A DNA stretch of 64,000 nt from Notospermus geniculatus (GCA_002633025.1 NMRB01000610.1:228243-292242); one strand, 5' to 3'. Counted from the stretch's first letter, positions 11,101 through 22,938 are shown. Made by a program: numbers and translations. The notes: generated by a model from the letters alone, not told the origin.

Positions 11101-14100
11101 TTTGCCCACCGCAGCCCTGCAAGCAGGGTGATCGCAACAGCGGAACTCCAAGAATCATTCGTACCTGGTTTTGAGTGCGTTTCACCTTCCTGTGGCGGAA
11201 TCCCAGGGAGTCCAAGATAGAGAGAGTGCCGTCTTCCATACCACACAAGTAATTCTTGCCCTGGTGGGATCGCCTGTAAGAGAAATCGGGGCATCATTAG
11301 TAAGGGATGGGGGTTTCAGATTACGAGATCGAAATCCATCGCTGAAAACGAAATATTCTTCCTTCAAAACTGACCGGCAGTTGGGTTGGGGTGTCTCCCG
11401 GCCGCGGAATTTTTTTCCCGAACCTTTCGTGAATGCACACTGTACATTCTGTAGTTACTGTCATAGACGTGAGAGGGACACTTCTTCGCGAGTAGAAACG
11501 CTTTTTCAACGCGCGTGGGGGTTGCTTATGTCGTGGGGGTAAGGTTTAGGGATAGGTGTAGAGAGTTATATAGGTAGGGTTAGGGCTAGAAAAGAAAAGG
11601 TTATGATAAGGGTCAGCACTTTTTTCATCCCTTCTCTCGTGTATTCCTTTTTATTGACAATACAATAATGTACTTATTACCTTTAGCTATTGTTTGCAGG
11701 CAAAATATAAAAGCTTAAAGTGGACCTTTGAGTTGAGGAGGCTTCTAAAATACGGAGCCCGAAAAATTCACGAAAGGCTCGAGAAAAAAGTTCACCTTTC
11801 TGCCAGACCCAATCTACCAAAACTGTATCCATAGTTGGCTGATTCTGCCATCCACCGATTTGTGACGTAGGCTACCAGTACAGTTGCCTTTTGTCCGCGG
11901 GTGTACCTATCAGGCAGGTCAAACTTCATCTAATTCATGATGCTATAGATGCCAAGCATCACACTGCTGTAACTGAAAACAAAAGACAAGACTATGGTCC
12001 AAGAGATTGCTTGAAATAATTTTGCCAGCACGTCCAGTGAAGTGTGCAGAGTTCGTTAATACCGTATTGGATCCATGCTATAAAGAGACAATGCCTTTTA
12101 ACCAGCCCAAACCATTACAATTAGTATAAATGCCTGGGCAATTCTCCTACAAGCAATTGTGATTTTCATATTGCGTTACTGGACAAAGCATTGCCTAATG
12201 CCTTATCATAGTGAGTGTCATGTCCACGTCGCGTCCACACGGCGAACCGGTGGCGCTATTTAGAATAGGGCTCCCCGGCTGCGGTCGCGAGGGCGTATGA
12301 ATACCCACCCCTTGTCCCTTCTATCTGGTCTCCGGCGGTCCCTGAATAGGTCAACTGTTGCACAGATAACCCCACAATGGATAATATAGATAATAAAATT
12401 AATAACCGTCTTTATTACTGGACGATGAGTCGAAATTTGTGACACGTTTCTGACGGGCTAAATGGACGCCGACACTGTCAAATATCAACTGAATACGATG
12501 AAGATATCTTTTAATGAACACCGTTATTGTTATGAACTAATACTAGTCAATCATTTGCAGAGTTTATTGTATTAGGGTACATGTAATTCGGCCTTATCGT
12601 TTTTAGGAAAGAATAAGATGGGTCGGCGTCGGTTCGCCTGTGGGTCAGCCTCAACGGTCAGGTGGTCAGTATTGTTATCATCAGCTGCCTGGCGGGTGTC
12701 GGCCGTTTTTTACCTGTTGACTGACGTTTTCTGCCTTATCTGGCCGTCCGTATTGCTGAATTTGACATATACTAGACATCTGATATTTCTGAGCCGTTGG
12801 GAATTTCAGACTATGGGTAGTTCCTTTTTTCTCCAGGGGTTTTGATCCTAGATCTAGAAATCCGTCCACCTTTGATTTTCAAGCTGATTTTTCGTTGCGA
12901 CTTGCTTTGCAACTGGTCACTCGATCGCCGTAGTGGACTCGCTAGACGTGATTTCCACCAATAGCGAAGACGCGGTCAATTTCAGTCGGCAATCGGTCGG
13001 CGACCGGTGTAAAGGGAAAGAATGTCCCCAGGAAAAACTGTCCCAGGAGCAAAATATCCTATTGTTACATTCTAATCTCTGGGGATTGGTTTTCTATGGT
13101 CTTGCCGCTTATTCCGTCATTCAACAATAGAAGTGGACACTTTTACGGGAGGACACTCTGTACCGTTACACCGGTATAGCTAGGAATCCACTGCTGATTT
13201 TCTGCGTTGTGACTTTGCTTTGCAACCTGCTACCTGCGATTGAATACGATCGCAAGGAACTGATACCGGTCGCCGACCGATTGCCGACTGAAATGGACCA
13301 CATCTTCGCCATTGGTGGAAATCACGTTTAGCGAGTCCACACGGCGATCGAGTGCCCAGTTGCAAAGCAAGTCGCAACGCAAAATCAGCTTGAAAATCAA
13401 TGGTGGATTCCTATCATTTCCTTGAGATTGTATTCAATCGCAGGTACATGTCGCAAAATCAGCTTGAAATTCAATGGTGGATTCCTATCATTTCCTTGAG
13501 ATTGTATTCAATCGCAGGTACATGTAGCAGGTTGTAAAGCCGAAGTCGCAACGCAGAAAATCAGCAGCGGATTCCTAGCTTTACAAGACGACTGAGTACC
13601 ACCAAAGAGGGGAGGGAATGACCCGTCCGATATGGTCTTTAATTTGATTACCATTTATTAAATTTTACGCTCGTCGCTGAAGAAGCACGCCTTTTCTCTA
13701 AAGGTAATCAGGCGAATGGAAGATGTTGGACACCGCTCTGTTCCAGCGGGGCATGGCAACCAGGAGTAAAAATACCGCTGTGCTAGGGTCAGTGCGACTG
13801 CGAACTTATCTTCGAGGGGAGGGGATGAGTCGCGTCGGTCGTGCGACATATCTGACTTGCAGTTAACGTGTGACCCACTGCCCAGTGACACTTATGAGTT
13901 AGTTTCACCTCAGTCGGGTGCTAAAGGCAGACACACATGGAAAAAATCGGGAAAAATTGGTGCCCACGTACAGGGAGACATGCCCGGCGGGCACAAGTTG
14001 TCCGAGTTGTAGCGCCGTCTGTTAATACACGGTGACACTACGCTGTATCACAGGCCCCTGTAGAGCTATTAGTGAGCTCAGAACATGTGTCTACCAAAAA

Positions 14101-17100
14101 ACACTAGTTTGTAAAAAAACACACCCCGAGCTCACGAATTTATGAGCTCGTGGTGTGTTTTTAGATACGTGTTGTTTTTTAGATACGTTTCGTTAGAAAA
14201 GTGTTCGAAACTCACTGATAGCTCTACAGGGGCCTGTGATATAGCGTAGTGTCACCGTGTATTAACAGACGGCGCTACAACTCAGACAACTTGTGCCCGC
14301 CGGGCAATATTTTTTTCGCATGTCTCCCTTTAAAATAATATTGTTCATGGTGTGCATTGGCCGGGACTGTATTGGTGCACGTACAGTCACTAGTTTTAAT
14401 TTGAATCCTGACGAGGCCAGCCCTAAGCAACGACTTGCACCCAGGTGTACCTATCTGCATCCCCTCAAACATGGCGGCGTAAAATTCGTCGGTAAATATT
14501 TCGAACAATCATCACCAAGAAAGCACTTGAAGTTACGTTGGGTCTGATCCGTTGTCTTGTCCGATTACAGGTCCACATAAAAATTACAGGGGATTGTTCC
14601 TGCAATAATGTAATAAGACCCTTAACGACGTTACGAACAAGTGAATTAAACCCCTTAATGCGAGCGGTGGTCAGAAATTGATATCAATGGCGACCGGCAC
14701 GCGCGCTCGTGCAATAATTTACACCACGAAATTACCGACATTTAGTGTCATTTGATACACTCACCCAAGGCCGTTATGTGGTTGTCGGCCGGATGTGTCA
14801 TGTTTGGCTGTAATAATCAGTTGTAGCGCTGACCAGACCGGGAGAAAACCCTCGAAGTGGCTCAATTTCAATCGTCGAAAGTCCAGAAGTTGATGCAACT
14901 CAAACCTCCTGGTTAAGCCATGATAGACTTGCTGTTCCGCTGTGACAGGAATCTGATGCCCCAGTCACACTGAGCTAGTTCTCAGTACGTTCTTGAAAAT
15001 TTTGCCGAACGGGCTCAAACTGTCTGCGAACGGAGTCCGACGCAGTGACAACTTTTTTCGGTCTTTTTACGAACTTCATGGACGGGAAGGGTGCTCCAGA
15101 ACATCGAGGCATTGATTTTGCCAATGGTTACACGTTCTAGCCCGTTTTACGATTTTTTAGGACGGGACAGGACGTTTTGAGAACTGCTTCAGTGTGACAG
15201 GCCCTTAATATACCCCAGTCTGAGCAGATCTCAGTACGTTCTTGAGAATTTTGCCGAACGGGCTCAAACTGTGTGCCTCCAACAAGGTTAATATGGAGGT
15301 TTCGCAAATCTGACGAAACACGAAGTACAAAGTACGAAAGTGGACTTCATTTCCATGACGTATTGTACATACATGTATTTCAGGAGATGGACGGTACCAC
15401 AAATGTGTGACGGTCTGGGATAACCCGTCGGAAGTCGCTGAGTGATCAACAAGGGTTGTTAGATTGCCTGTGCATTGAACTGCTATTGTTCACCTGTTAC
15501 GTGGTACGTTTCGGCTATTGAAATGTGCGGGTTCACCAAGGCCATTAACACTTTCCTCAAACGCGACATCCGACGGGTTTTCCTAGACCGCCACACAAAT
15601 ATCGCCCGCTGCAACAGCGTCTTTCCCCGTTTGACGTTAGACCGATACGGTTTAAATAAAAAGCCCCATGTGTTCCAATCGGGCCTACTCTGGACTGGTC
15701 TAGATGGTTTCATAACTTCCCTGGACGCGCCTCCCGATGTGTCCTCCGCAACCACTCGTTTCGCGCGGCAGATACTCAGAACAATCACTGCCTCGTCAAA
15801 ATGTCCCATTTTCGAACGCGCACAATAGAAAGTCAGGTATCATTGTCCGAAATATCGGGAGCTACGACCGGTGAGAATTTCGCCTTTTGTTACAATTATG
15901 TTCACAAACAGTCAATTCCTGTCGTTGCTCGGTGGCCCTTTCTTTGAAAGCGCCTGTTGCAGTGGAAGAAATTAATCTATTTTCTCTGAATCATTTTTAT
16001 CACGATTCCATTACAGTGGGAATTAAGGAATAACACAATGCAAAAAATCGTCGTGGGTTTTTTCTTTGGTATATTTCGCTACCGGACGTTTCTCCGGAGC
16101 ATGCGCAAAACTACCACCCGTGGTTTATAAGAATGATGAAAATTAAGATTCGAATACGCCTTGGAGATTTGCAATTAGCATGGCTTCGTTCACCGCGTGG
16201 GGATTATATAATGAGAATTAATGAAAGAATCGGCTTAAGACAGCAAATTGATTATGATTGCTAAATTACAGATATAAAGCCCGGTAATAATTTACGATTA
16301 CGTTAGATATCGTCCAGGCATAGTTAGCTTGTTCTCTGATATTTGTTCAACAAGCGATTTTCAATTCGTCTATACATTTAAAGACGATTTGACGCACGAT
16401 ACACTGCACAAAATAAGAACTCACCTTCAATGCTCTATAATATACTTCGAGACCAACTTGTATCACTTCTAAATTTTGCTCCTCTTCCAAACGGGCACAG
16501 TTCACGTATGAAATCCAACATCGCGGTCTCTCTTGGTCCCCGTCGATAAAATGTAAGATTCGCCCTGATTCGTCAAATACCTGCATAAAATCACGACAAT
16601 TTTTCAGTTACTTTGGAATTCCTCAGGAAATTCACGGGCAAAAGCTACCTGATACATTTCAGTATAAAGGAAAAGGATGACAGTGGAATCTCTCTTTACA
16701 TTAGTGAGGTTCAATTAATTAATAATAAATTATTTACACAATGAAATACATGTAGGGTAGTTTACATGTATTTACATAACTAAAATAAATAAATTAAAAT
16801 AATTTAATTTAATTTAATAAAATTAATTAATAATTAATTAGTAAAATAAATAAATAATTAATTATGTCAGTAATTTATTTTAATTGTGTAAATAAATAAA
16901 ATAAAATTTTTCCGAAATCTTTCAGAACGGTATGCACACGAGTTTTTGCTGAATTACCACTTGTAGTAAAAGGATTAACTAGAAGTTCCTACCTCCCACA
17001 TGTTTGCCTTGAAAGTCAACGTATTCACTTTTTCCAGTGGCACAATCTTCCCAAGAAAGGGACCCATTTCCGTGCCCTCTTTAATCCAACAAGAGGTAAA

Positions 17101-17174
17101 TACCCCAAGGGTTTCACCAGGTATGAGGGACTTAGCGATACGTATCTGCGGCGGTGTTGGAACGTGCATATTTA
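8110..17174 (-). CDS. PRDM12: PRDM12 orthologue: PR/SET domain and three C2H2 zinc fingers (N-terminus not found)
   Basis: Five minus-strand exons in coding order: 17174-16993, 16580-16425, 11273-11165, 8987-8796, 8237-8110. Phases agree throughout; 254 residues are encoded plus a split first codon. Exons 1-3 form the PR domain ([51 protein letters not shown]), which matches PRDM12 more closely than other PRDM proteins I know. Exons 4-5 encode three zinc fingers: [38 protein letters not shown] and [18 protein letters not shown] with its unusual K-S-A-R-H ending, all PRDM12 hallmarks. The C-terminal tail after the last finger is only about 12 residues, without the alanine-rich stretch of the human protein. 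In vertebrates PRDM12 is a nuclear regulator of nociceptor and interneuron fate. The first exon(s) must lie at higher coordinates, unrecognised or beyond the window. Confidence 0.92.
8238..8795. other. Last intron of PRDM12: nothing recognised
   Basis: Single-copy-looking intron between the second and third zinc-finger exons. A short open frame on the plus strand has no recognisable product. Confidence 0.5.
9159..9422. mobile_element. TIR element (CTTTAAAGGAG-type ends) in a PRDM12 intron
   Basis: Left terminus CCTTAAAGGAGTTCAACGTC pairs with right terminus GACGTCCAGCTCCTTTAAAG, with about 30 bp of imperfect inverted repeat including CAAGTTGTAAA. Length about 264 bp. Confidence 0.75.
9425..9681 (+). 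mobile_element. Family J MITE (~255 bp)
   Basis: It shares CAAAAGTCCAAAATAACATA, the (TTTG)n-like stretch and TACATTATCTTTA-type ends with copies at 25,358-25,600, 29,842-30,103 and 47,399-47,657. Confidence 0.8.
10039..10740. mobile_element. Family C MITE interrupted by ~290 bp of other sequence
   Basis: The left arm starts GTGAGGTTTCGCAAATCTG at 10,039 and stops after about 100 bases. The family resumes near 10,431 and runs to the right terminus CAGAAACCTCAC at about 10,735. The intervening 10,140-10,430 is unrelated and probably a later insertion. Confidence 0.75.
11274..12854. other. PRDM12 intron, 3' portion: nothing recognised
   Basis: About 1.6 kb of the largest intron here, without recognisable repeat termini, RNA genes or coding similarity. 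Short open frames are present but have no family features or splice logic. Confidence 0.45.
12855..13575. mobile_element. Cluster of family F MITEs (one half copy, one full copy, one tandem fragment)
   Basis: Family F has ends like AGGAATCCACCATTGATTTT and internal GACCGGTGT / GGTCGCCGACCGATTGCC. A half element covers 12,855-13,010, foreign sequence lies at 13,011-13,165, a full element at about 13,181-13,421, then a partial tandem repetition to 13,575. Another full copy is at 33,115-33,362. Confidence 0.75.
13971..14335. mobile_element. Foldback element with ~150-bp nearly perfect arms
   Basis: CACCGTGTATTAACAGACGG on the right is the inverse of CCGTCTGTTAATACACGGTG on the left, and GCCCGGCGGGC pairs likewise. 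The arms cover about 13,971-14,095 and 14,205-14,335. The loop holds GAGCTC-rich secondary inverted repeats. Confidence 0.85.
14951..15405. mobile_element. Family B MITE pair joined to a family C left arm
   Basis: A complete family B copy covers about 14,951-15,208. A second starts at about 15,209 and breaks off near 15,282. A solo family C left arm follows at 15,293-15,403. The join suggests nested insertion followed by deletion. Confidence 0.7.
15960..16330. promoter_or_regulatory. Candidate conserved non-coding block in a PRDM12 intron
   Basis: The block is free of recognised repeats and rich in homeodomain-type cores (ATTA/TAAT), for example AATTGATTATGATTGC and AATGAGAATTAATG. It lies next to the PR-domain exon of a developmental regulator. 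There is no coding frame. The regulatory role is inference from composition and location only. Confidence 0.3.
16700..16910. repeat. AT-rich low-complexity stretch
   Basis: Almost exclusively A/T, with degenerate TTAATTAA and AAATAAAT units, in the PRDM12 intron between the first two recognised exons. Confidence 0.85.
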
Positions 17175-17554
17175 CTGTAAAAAAGAGGACAAATTTATTG
17201 TAAAATAAAGGATACAGGTACAGGTTAAGAATGTGTAGGCCTACTGTAAAATACACGTACATGGAGGTTACAAATCGGAAACTGAAATTGCGCATAATTT
17301 TGGTTGATATTTTTTTTGGGGGGGGGGGGAGGGTACAGCAGATTGACAATGTGATAATGTGATAATAATACATGTAAGCTCCCCTTGGAATCTAAGTCTG
17401 GCTCCATTGTTCAACGAAGGATTTGGATACATGTATACATGTAACTATAGAAGCCATCATCACTGTTGTTTAATTTTACAATAGCAAATTTTGTAATATC
17501 CAACATAGAGCACAAAGAACGACACACAAAATGCTAAAATACATGTACGTATAG

Positions 17555-17725
17555 AGGCTATGCACTGACGTCATCAAATGACGTCATCAATGGGTATGAC
17601 GCCACGTGTTGGATGGAAAATGGACGGAGCACGTGGTCAGATGCACTGCGTCAGCATGTCACAACGTTCCATCCAACATGGCGTCACCTCGCTGATGACG
17701 TCACGTGCATAGCCTCTATAAAGTC
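17555..17725. mobile_element. TIR element (GAGGCTATGCACTGACGTCA)
   Basis: Left end GAGGCTATGCACTGACGTCA pairs with right end TGACGTCACGTGCATAGCCTC. Internally, CGTGTTGGATGGAA pairs with TTCCATCCAACATG. About 170 bp in all. Confidence 0.8.
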
Positions 17726-17935
17726 GTCTCCGAATTGTGCAAATTTTCGATCCCAATACTGGGGTCTTCCTCAGGCACTTTCTAGTAGAGATTACGGAAA
17801 AGACTGGAAAGACAGAAAAGTCTTTTCTGTAATCTCTACTAGAAAGTGCCTGAGGAAGACTCCGGTTGGGGTCGAAAATTTGCAAAATTCGGATACGACT
17901 TTATACGTATTTTAGCAAATTTTGTAAAATATCGT
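17726..17935. repeat. Foldback with ~97-bp near-perfect palindrome
   Basis: Positions 17,764-17,860 read almost identically on both strands (GTCTTCCTCAGGCACTTTCT...), with one visible mismatch. The palindrome extends imperfectly to about 17,726 and 17,910 through TCCGAATTTTGCAAATTTTC-like flanks. Confidence 0.85.
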
Positions 17936-18657
17936 TTAGGAATTCGGACTCGCATTCGCATTCGAGGGGCCATTCCTTTCGCACGATAGTATACAATGAA
18001 TTTTTGTATGGTTTTGAATAAATTAGGAGGATGCTTGGTAAAACACATTTTTAGCAGTATAATGATGAAAATACACAGCACAGCATCAACAACACATTGG
18101 TTTAGCAATCAATGGCATTCTGGTTCAGCAAAAATGAAAAGACTCGGTATTGAAAGAGCGTTGAAAGAAAATTCTAAAAAAAGTCAAATTTTCCTATTGA
18201 AGTTTTCAAGTGTTTAAGCGGCGTAAAACATTCATATGTGGTCGGAAAGTGGTCATTAAAATCAGGTTTTAATTAAGTTTCAAGCGGTTATTCAAGTACA
18301 ATGGTGGTTCCGGTTGAACCAATAATTCGACACTCAGACTTCTTTTTATCCACCCTCACAAAAAATCGCGACGCCGTTTTTGACTGTGTGATCATCGGAC
18401 AACAAGCAGGGCGGCAGTTTCGCACTTCGTGAGATATGGCTGCGGTTTTGACGAGGCAATGGTAGGAGCAACTTGGTAATCAGAAAGTATTACTGTACCG
18501 CACCAACTCTAAATTCTGTTTTGTTAGTCTGTTTTGTCCTTTTATGTTTAGCACGAGTATTTAGTTTATTTCTGTATTACTTTCTCACTGTCACCGTATT
18601 GATTGTACTCTTCGAAAACGGAGGAAATAAATAATCAATCAATCAATCAATCAACAA

Positions 18658-18813
18658 TACGGAGGTTTAGAAATTAAACGATAAACGTAAACGTTAACGA
18701 CAACGTTGTTTTTGTACCGAGAATGCAATATAAAATCTGGTTAATGCGTAGTATGAAAAATAACGTTGTCGTTAACGTTTACGTTTATCGTTTGATTTCT
18801 AAACCTCTCTATT
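18658..18813. mobile_element. Family A MITE
   Basis: Full-length copy with inverted ends GGAGGTTTAGAAATTAAACG and GTTTGATTTCTAAACCTC; see the copy at 4,797. An (AATC)n run lies just upstream. Confidence 0.85.
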
Positions 18814-18839
18814 AACTCACTGGCCCACAAATAAGTCAA

Positions 18840-19450
18840 GTGGATCAGATAGTTTGCGTCTTGGGTGACTATTATCCGAAGATGTAGTAGGGTCATCGGA
18901 TTATATGGGTGATATGATCGTCTTATAGTTGGGTCATCGGATTATAGTGGGTGAAATCATCGTTTTATAGTGCAGTCATCAGATTATAGTGGGAGAAATC
19001 ATAGATTTACAGTAGGATCATCGGATTATAGTGGTTGAAATCATCGTTTTAGCAGGGTCATCGGATTATATGTAGTGGTTGAAATCATCGTTTTAAACAC
19101 AATGTAGTTGCATAATCGGATTATAGTGGTTGAAATCATCGTTTTATAGTCATTGGGTCATCGGATTATAGTGGTTGAAATCATCGTTTTATAGCAGGGT
19201 CATCGGATTATAGTGGTTGAAATCATCGTTTTATAGCAGGGTAATCGGATTATTATACATGTAGTGATTAAAATCATCGTTTTATAGTTGGGTCATCGGG
19301 GCCCTACTAAAAATGATGACTTCACCCACTCTTAGAGTGGGTGAAATCCTCGTTTTTAGTAGGGCCATCCCATAGTGGGTGAAACCATCCTTTACTAGGC
19401 CTACATGTAGATGGCTCATCGAATTATAGTGGGTGAAATCATAGGTCTGG
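18840..19450 (+). repeat. 42-bp minisatellite, about 13-14 units
   Basis: The unit reads approximately GGGTCATCGGATTATAGTGG then TTGAAATCATCGTTTTATAG. Units vary by substitution and small indels. One unit near 19,254 carries a TACATGTA where the others read TA. Near 19,299-19,366 the array contains a palindromic variant flanked by GGGCC/GGCC. Confidence 0.9.
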
Positions 19451-19459
19451 GGCAAGTAT

Positions 19460-20247
19460 GAGGAACCAACCAGATATGCATCCGTGGAATCCCTTAGTAC
19501 GCTGCAACCGGGAAACTGGATCAGGTCCAGCCCGCATCTTACACGCCACAATTCATACCAATATCGATATTCATAATGTTGCTTCACGATCTTTTATTTT
19601 GAGGAGACGTCAATACCCTGTTGCAAAGAATTTAGTTCCTCAACAAAAGCAAGTCATTCAACCGCTGGCAACAAGTGCACTGCGGTGAATTCATCTGGTT
19701 CGAGAACACGTGCGCAGTCGCAGAAAACGCGTGCGCAGTTCATTAGTGCATAATCTACGCGTCAGCGTCAGCATGCCACAGATTAGCACCTGCAGGAACT
19801 TGTTTTGACTTCACGTTATCCAGCAACGCCCTGACCGGAGCTCCGCAAGCAGCAGACAAGCTGCCCGCATCTTCGGGAAGGGACGGGACCGAAACGGGAA
19901 CTTGTCCCATCGAGGCCTACGGATCGGGACAAGCACCCCTAGGTAACCAGAAATAATTAACTCGATGACTTTTTTGTTTAATTGCCCGTAAGAATTGCAA
20001 ATGGTTGCCTGGGCTATTGATATAACGTGCGTGGTATATTTTCGATTCACTGCCGCCCAGCGTGCTGATCTTTTTCCTCTGTGCGCCGCTCCCCCTCCCG
20101 CCAAATTTTTTGAGCAGACCGCAAAAAATATTTACAGATAATAAATAACACAGCTGACTTTGTGACAAAAACCTCCATGTTTTTTTAACGTACTGTTTTT
20201 TCCGATGGGCATGTACAATATTTGATAAACACAGAAGGTGGCGCAAT
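19460..20247. other. Intergenic: nothing recognised
   Basis: Contains short open frames on both strands, none with recognisable domains, initiation context or splice logic. Confidence 0.4.
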
Positions 20248-20400
20248 ACAGGGTGGCCCCCAAAAACGCATCCGCAGACTTCACTCAACTAGCACCCACC
20301 AATAATTGGTATGGATTGATGGAGAATCTTCTTAGAAGCAAAATGAGACCAACATTCTCCGATTCGGTTCAGTTGTTTTGATTCTAGAGCCATTTTTGGC
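20248..20400 (+). mobile_element. Family G repeat (ACAGGGTGGCCCCC end)
   Basis: It begins ACAGGGTGGCCCCCAAAAA and shares about 150 bp with 43,752-43,900 and 63,504-63,650, including GAATCTTCTTAGAAGCAAAA. The other end is not clear. Confidence 0.65.
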
Positions 20401-20459
20401 TCATTTTGGCTCATTATGCAAATTCCTGCAATGACGTCATCAAATTAGGCCGAACATCC

Positions 20460-21155
20460 TCCTCTGACCAAATCCATGGTATGTTAACTTTTTAACCAAC
20501 TGAAAATTTTCAATGAAACAAAAAGCACCTTGATCAGCATTCTATCGCCTAACTTTCTGAAGTCGTAAAAAAATACGCGCAACAAGGCCAGAGAGATTAC
20601 CGTCAGATTTGTGCCACCGGCTTCGTATTTATAGAGAAAAATGAAAAATGTCGGAGTGGTGGATGGGGTTTCCTAAAGATTTCGTTGCACCTAAACGTGC
20701 GAGTTTTTCCAAATCTTAAGCGTTGCTATGGGAAGCAGTGGACCATATATCTCCAAATCTACTATAGCCTATAATATATTATCGAGAACTTGAGTAAAAT
20801 GCTGGTAGGCAACCGAACAAACTATAGCAAGCAATATTCAACACAAGTCAAAATTTGACCCCGACTGTCATGGCCGATCGACGGCTGTCCGCGGTGCATG
20901 CACGGAAACTCGCGCCCGTCAGTCATCGAACACGGCACACGCCCGTCAGATTCTGTACGCATGCCTTTATTGTATAGCGAAGCACGGACATCCGATCTTG
21001 CATAGCTGTGTTCAAATCGTTGAATTCTCCCGCATGGTTCGGACCGTGTACAGTTAGAATACATATATTATGGTCCGTAGTTTGTCCGCTACACCGTCGT
21101 TTATCAACGGTTTTTGCAGTGACAATGGTATGGTGTGACAGGAATCTAAGTCCCC
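20460..21155. other. Intergenic: nothing recognised
   Basis: No repeat termini, RNA genes or convincing exons are visible. Confidence 0.4.
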
Positions 21156-21475
21156 CAGGGTCCATTTCATAAACATACAGTACTTAAGTCAAAGTGTGAT
21201 ACTTATCTTTTTTGTTGAACAAACGATGTCACACTTCGACTTAAGCAGTTTTATGAAATGGGCCCTGGCTCCATAATTCATAAACATAGTTAAGTTAAAG
21301 TGTGATACTTATCTTTTGTGTTGAACAAAAAGGATAAGTGTCACACTTACATGTAGACTTAAGTCATTTTTATTCATAAAACTAATTAAGTCTAAATGTG
21401 ACACTTATCCTTTGGTCAACACAAAAGATAAGTATCACACTTTGACTTAAGTGTGTTCACGAATATGGACCCTGA
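21156..21475. mobile_element. Nested foldback elements (CAGGGTCCAT ends)
   Basis: Outer ends CAGGGTCCATTTCATAAAC and ATGGACCCTG enclose at least three alternating copies of an inverted module (AAGTGTGATACTTATCTTTT and its inverse GATAAGTGTCACACTT). This indicates repeated insertion of one family into itself. Confidence 0.8.
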
Positions 21476-21523
21476 AGAAGAAATTGTACTAATCGGGCGG
21501 TATATACGTGGTTCCAGCGATAA

Positions 21524-21655
21524 TACGGAGGTTTATAAATCAAACAATAAACGTAAACTTTACAACGTTATTTTTCATACCACATATTAACCAGATTTTA
21601 TATACATGTGTACTGCATTTTCGGGACAAAAATAACGTTGTCGTCTAAACCTCCC
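21524..21655. mobile_element. Family A MITE, slightly deleted
   Basis: Shares GGAGGTTTATAAATCAAAC and GTCTAAACCTCC ends with other family A copies; one arm is shortened. Confidence 0.75.
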
Positions 21656-22480
21656 TTTTATCTCTAGACCGGTGCCGACCACCACCCACCCCACCCAGCG
21701 AACTTCGACCCCACCACGACTAGAACACCTGCATGATCGACCCAGCTCAAGCGGGACGTGCCCCCGACCACAGGAGCTCGGAGTCGGCATCAAAACTTCG
21801 TGCGCCCTCAACCTGGTTACATTAAAAACAAGAATTCCCTTTAAATCTAACGTGATCAAGAACACTCCAGAATGACTTCTTCAATATCAATTATAGAGTC
21901 ATCATATGAACCCTCTCATTTACAATGGACCGTTTGCCGGGCTATTCCACATTTTTTACGCACGAGTAAGACAGGCTTAAACATGGCGGCGGCCGGCGTT
22001 GCACCAGGGGCTGTACGTTGGTCCCATGCGGGTACCAAGACATGCGCCGAGGCAAGCGTTCCTTGGGCCGACATCTCTAACTGTGGTCCACCTTCGTTTA
22101 CAATAGCGTGACACAAATTAGTTCCTCAATCATACTTTGAGGTTTACAAAAGGAAAATGCTGTTATTTTTTATGGGTGTATAAATATGACTTGCGGCTGC
22201 TGAACGTGTCCCTTGATCAATATTCTGTTTGCCCGTTTTTGACTGTAGAAAAGTGCAAACAACCTTTGTATGCTTGACGTGCAATGATTTGATGTGCTGG
22301 ACGCGAATACCACAATCTTTTACCTTAACGACAAAGGGTAACAGTCAACGGAAAGGAAGTTGCTGTCAAGGGTGAGGTTTAAAGGGTTTAAGGGGCACAT
22401 TCCGGGTGCACACATGTAGCCTACATGTACATGCACATACGTGGCCATTCCGAATCCCACTGCAGTGCTCAGGTCTGCGT

Positions 22481-22938
22481 TCCCTTTCGAAAGTCGGCCA
22501 TTTCGGCGCTGAGGGTAAAACGAAATGGAAAATGCATTAAGTTTTGCCAGAAATTGCAGAAATAACTGCCAGAAACGCTTGAAATTTGGCAGACATGTTA
22601 TGAGGGCCAATTCATCGAGAAATGTGTGAAAAAAATTGGGTGTCATCGATCAATTTTTGAAGATTTCTGCATTTTTCTTCAACTGATCAATAGACGGTTT
22701 AAACTGTCTGTTAATCCACCTATTGTTCAGGTGTAGAAAATCACCAATTTCTCGAAAAGAATTATCAATGACACCCAAATTTTGTCTCACATTTCTCAAT
22801 GGTTTGGCAATCACCACATTTCTGCCACATTTATTCAAGCGTTTGTGACAGTTACTTCTACAATTTCCGGCAAAACGTAATGCATTGTCCCCTTTCTTTT
22901 TACCCTCAGCGCCGAAATGGCCGACTTTCGAAAGGGGC
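22481..22938. mobile_element. ~460-bp TIR element (CCTTTCGAAAGTCGGCC)
   Basis: The left end CCCTTTCGAAAGTCGGCCAT pairs with ATGGCCGACTTTCGAAAGGG on the right. The arms extend imperfectly for more than 150 bp (GCGCTGAGGGTAAAA / TTTTACCCTCAGCGC; AATTGGGTGTCAT / ATGACACCCAAATT). Confidence 0.85.

Noticed and set aside
15475-15828. Overlapping open frames on both strands (about 110 codons each)
   Set aside because: Contains a fragment of a family C MITE (about 15,599-15,650); no family similarity and opposite-strand openness suggest chance.
18840-19450. Possible CRISPR array
   Set aside because: Units are contiguous 42-bp tandem repeats without unique spacers, in a eukaryotic intergenic region.
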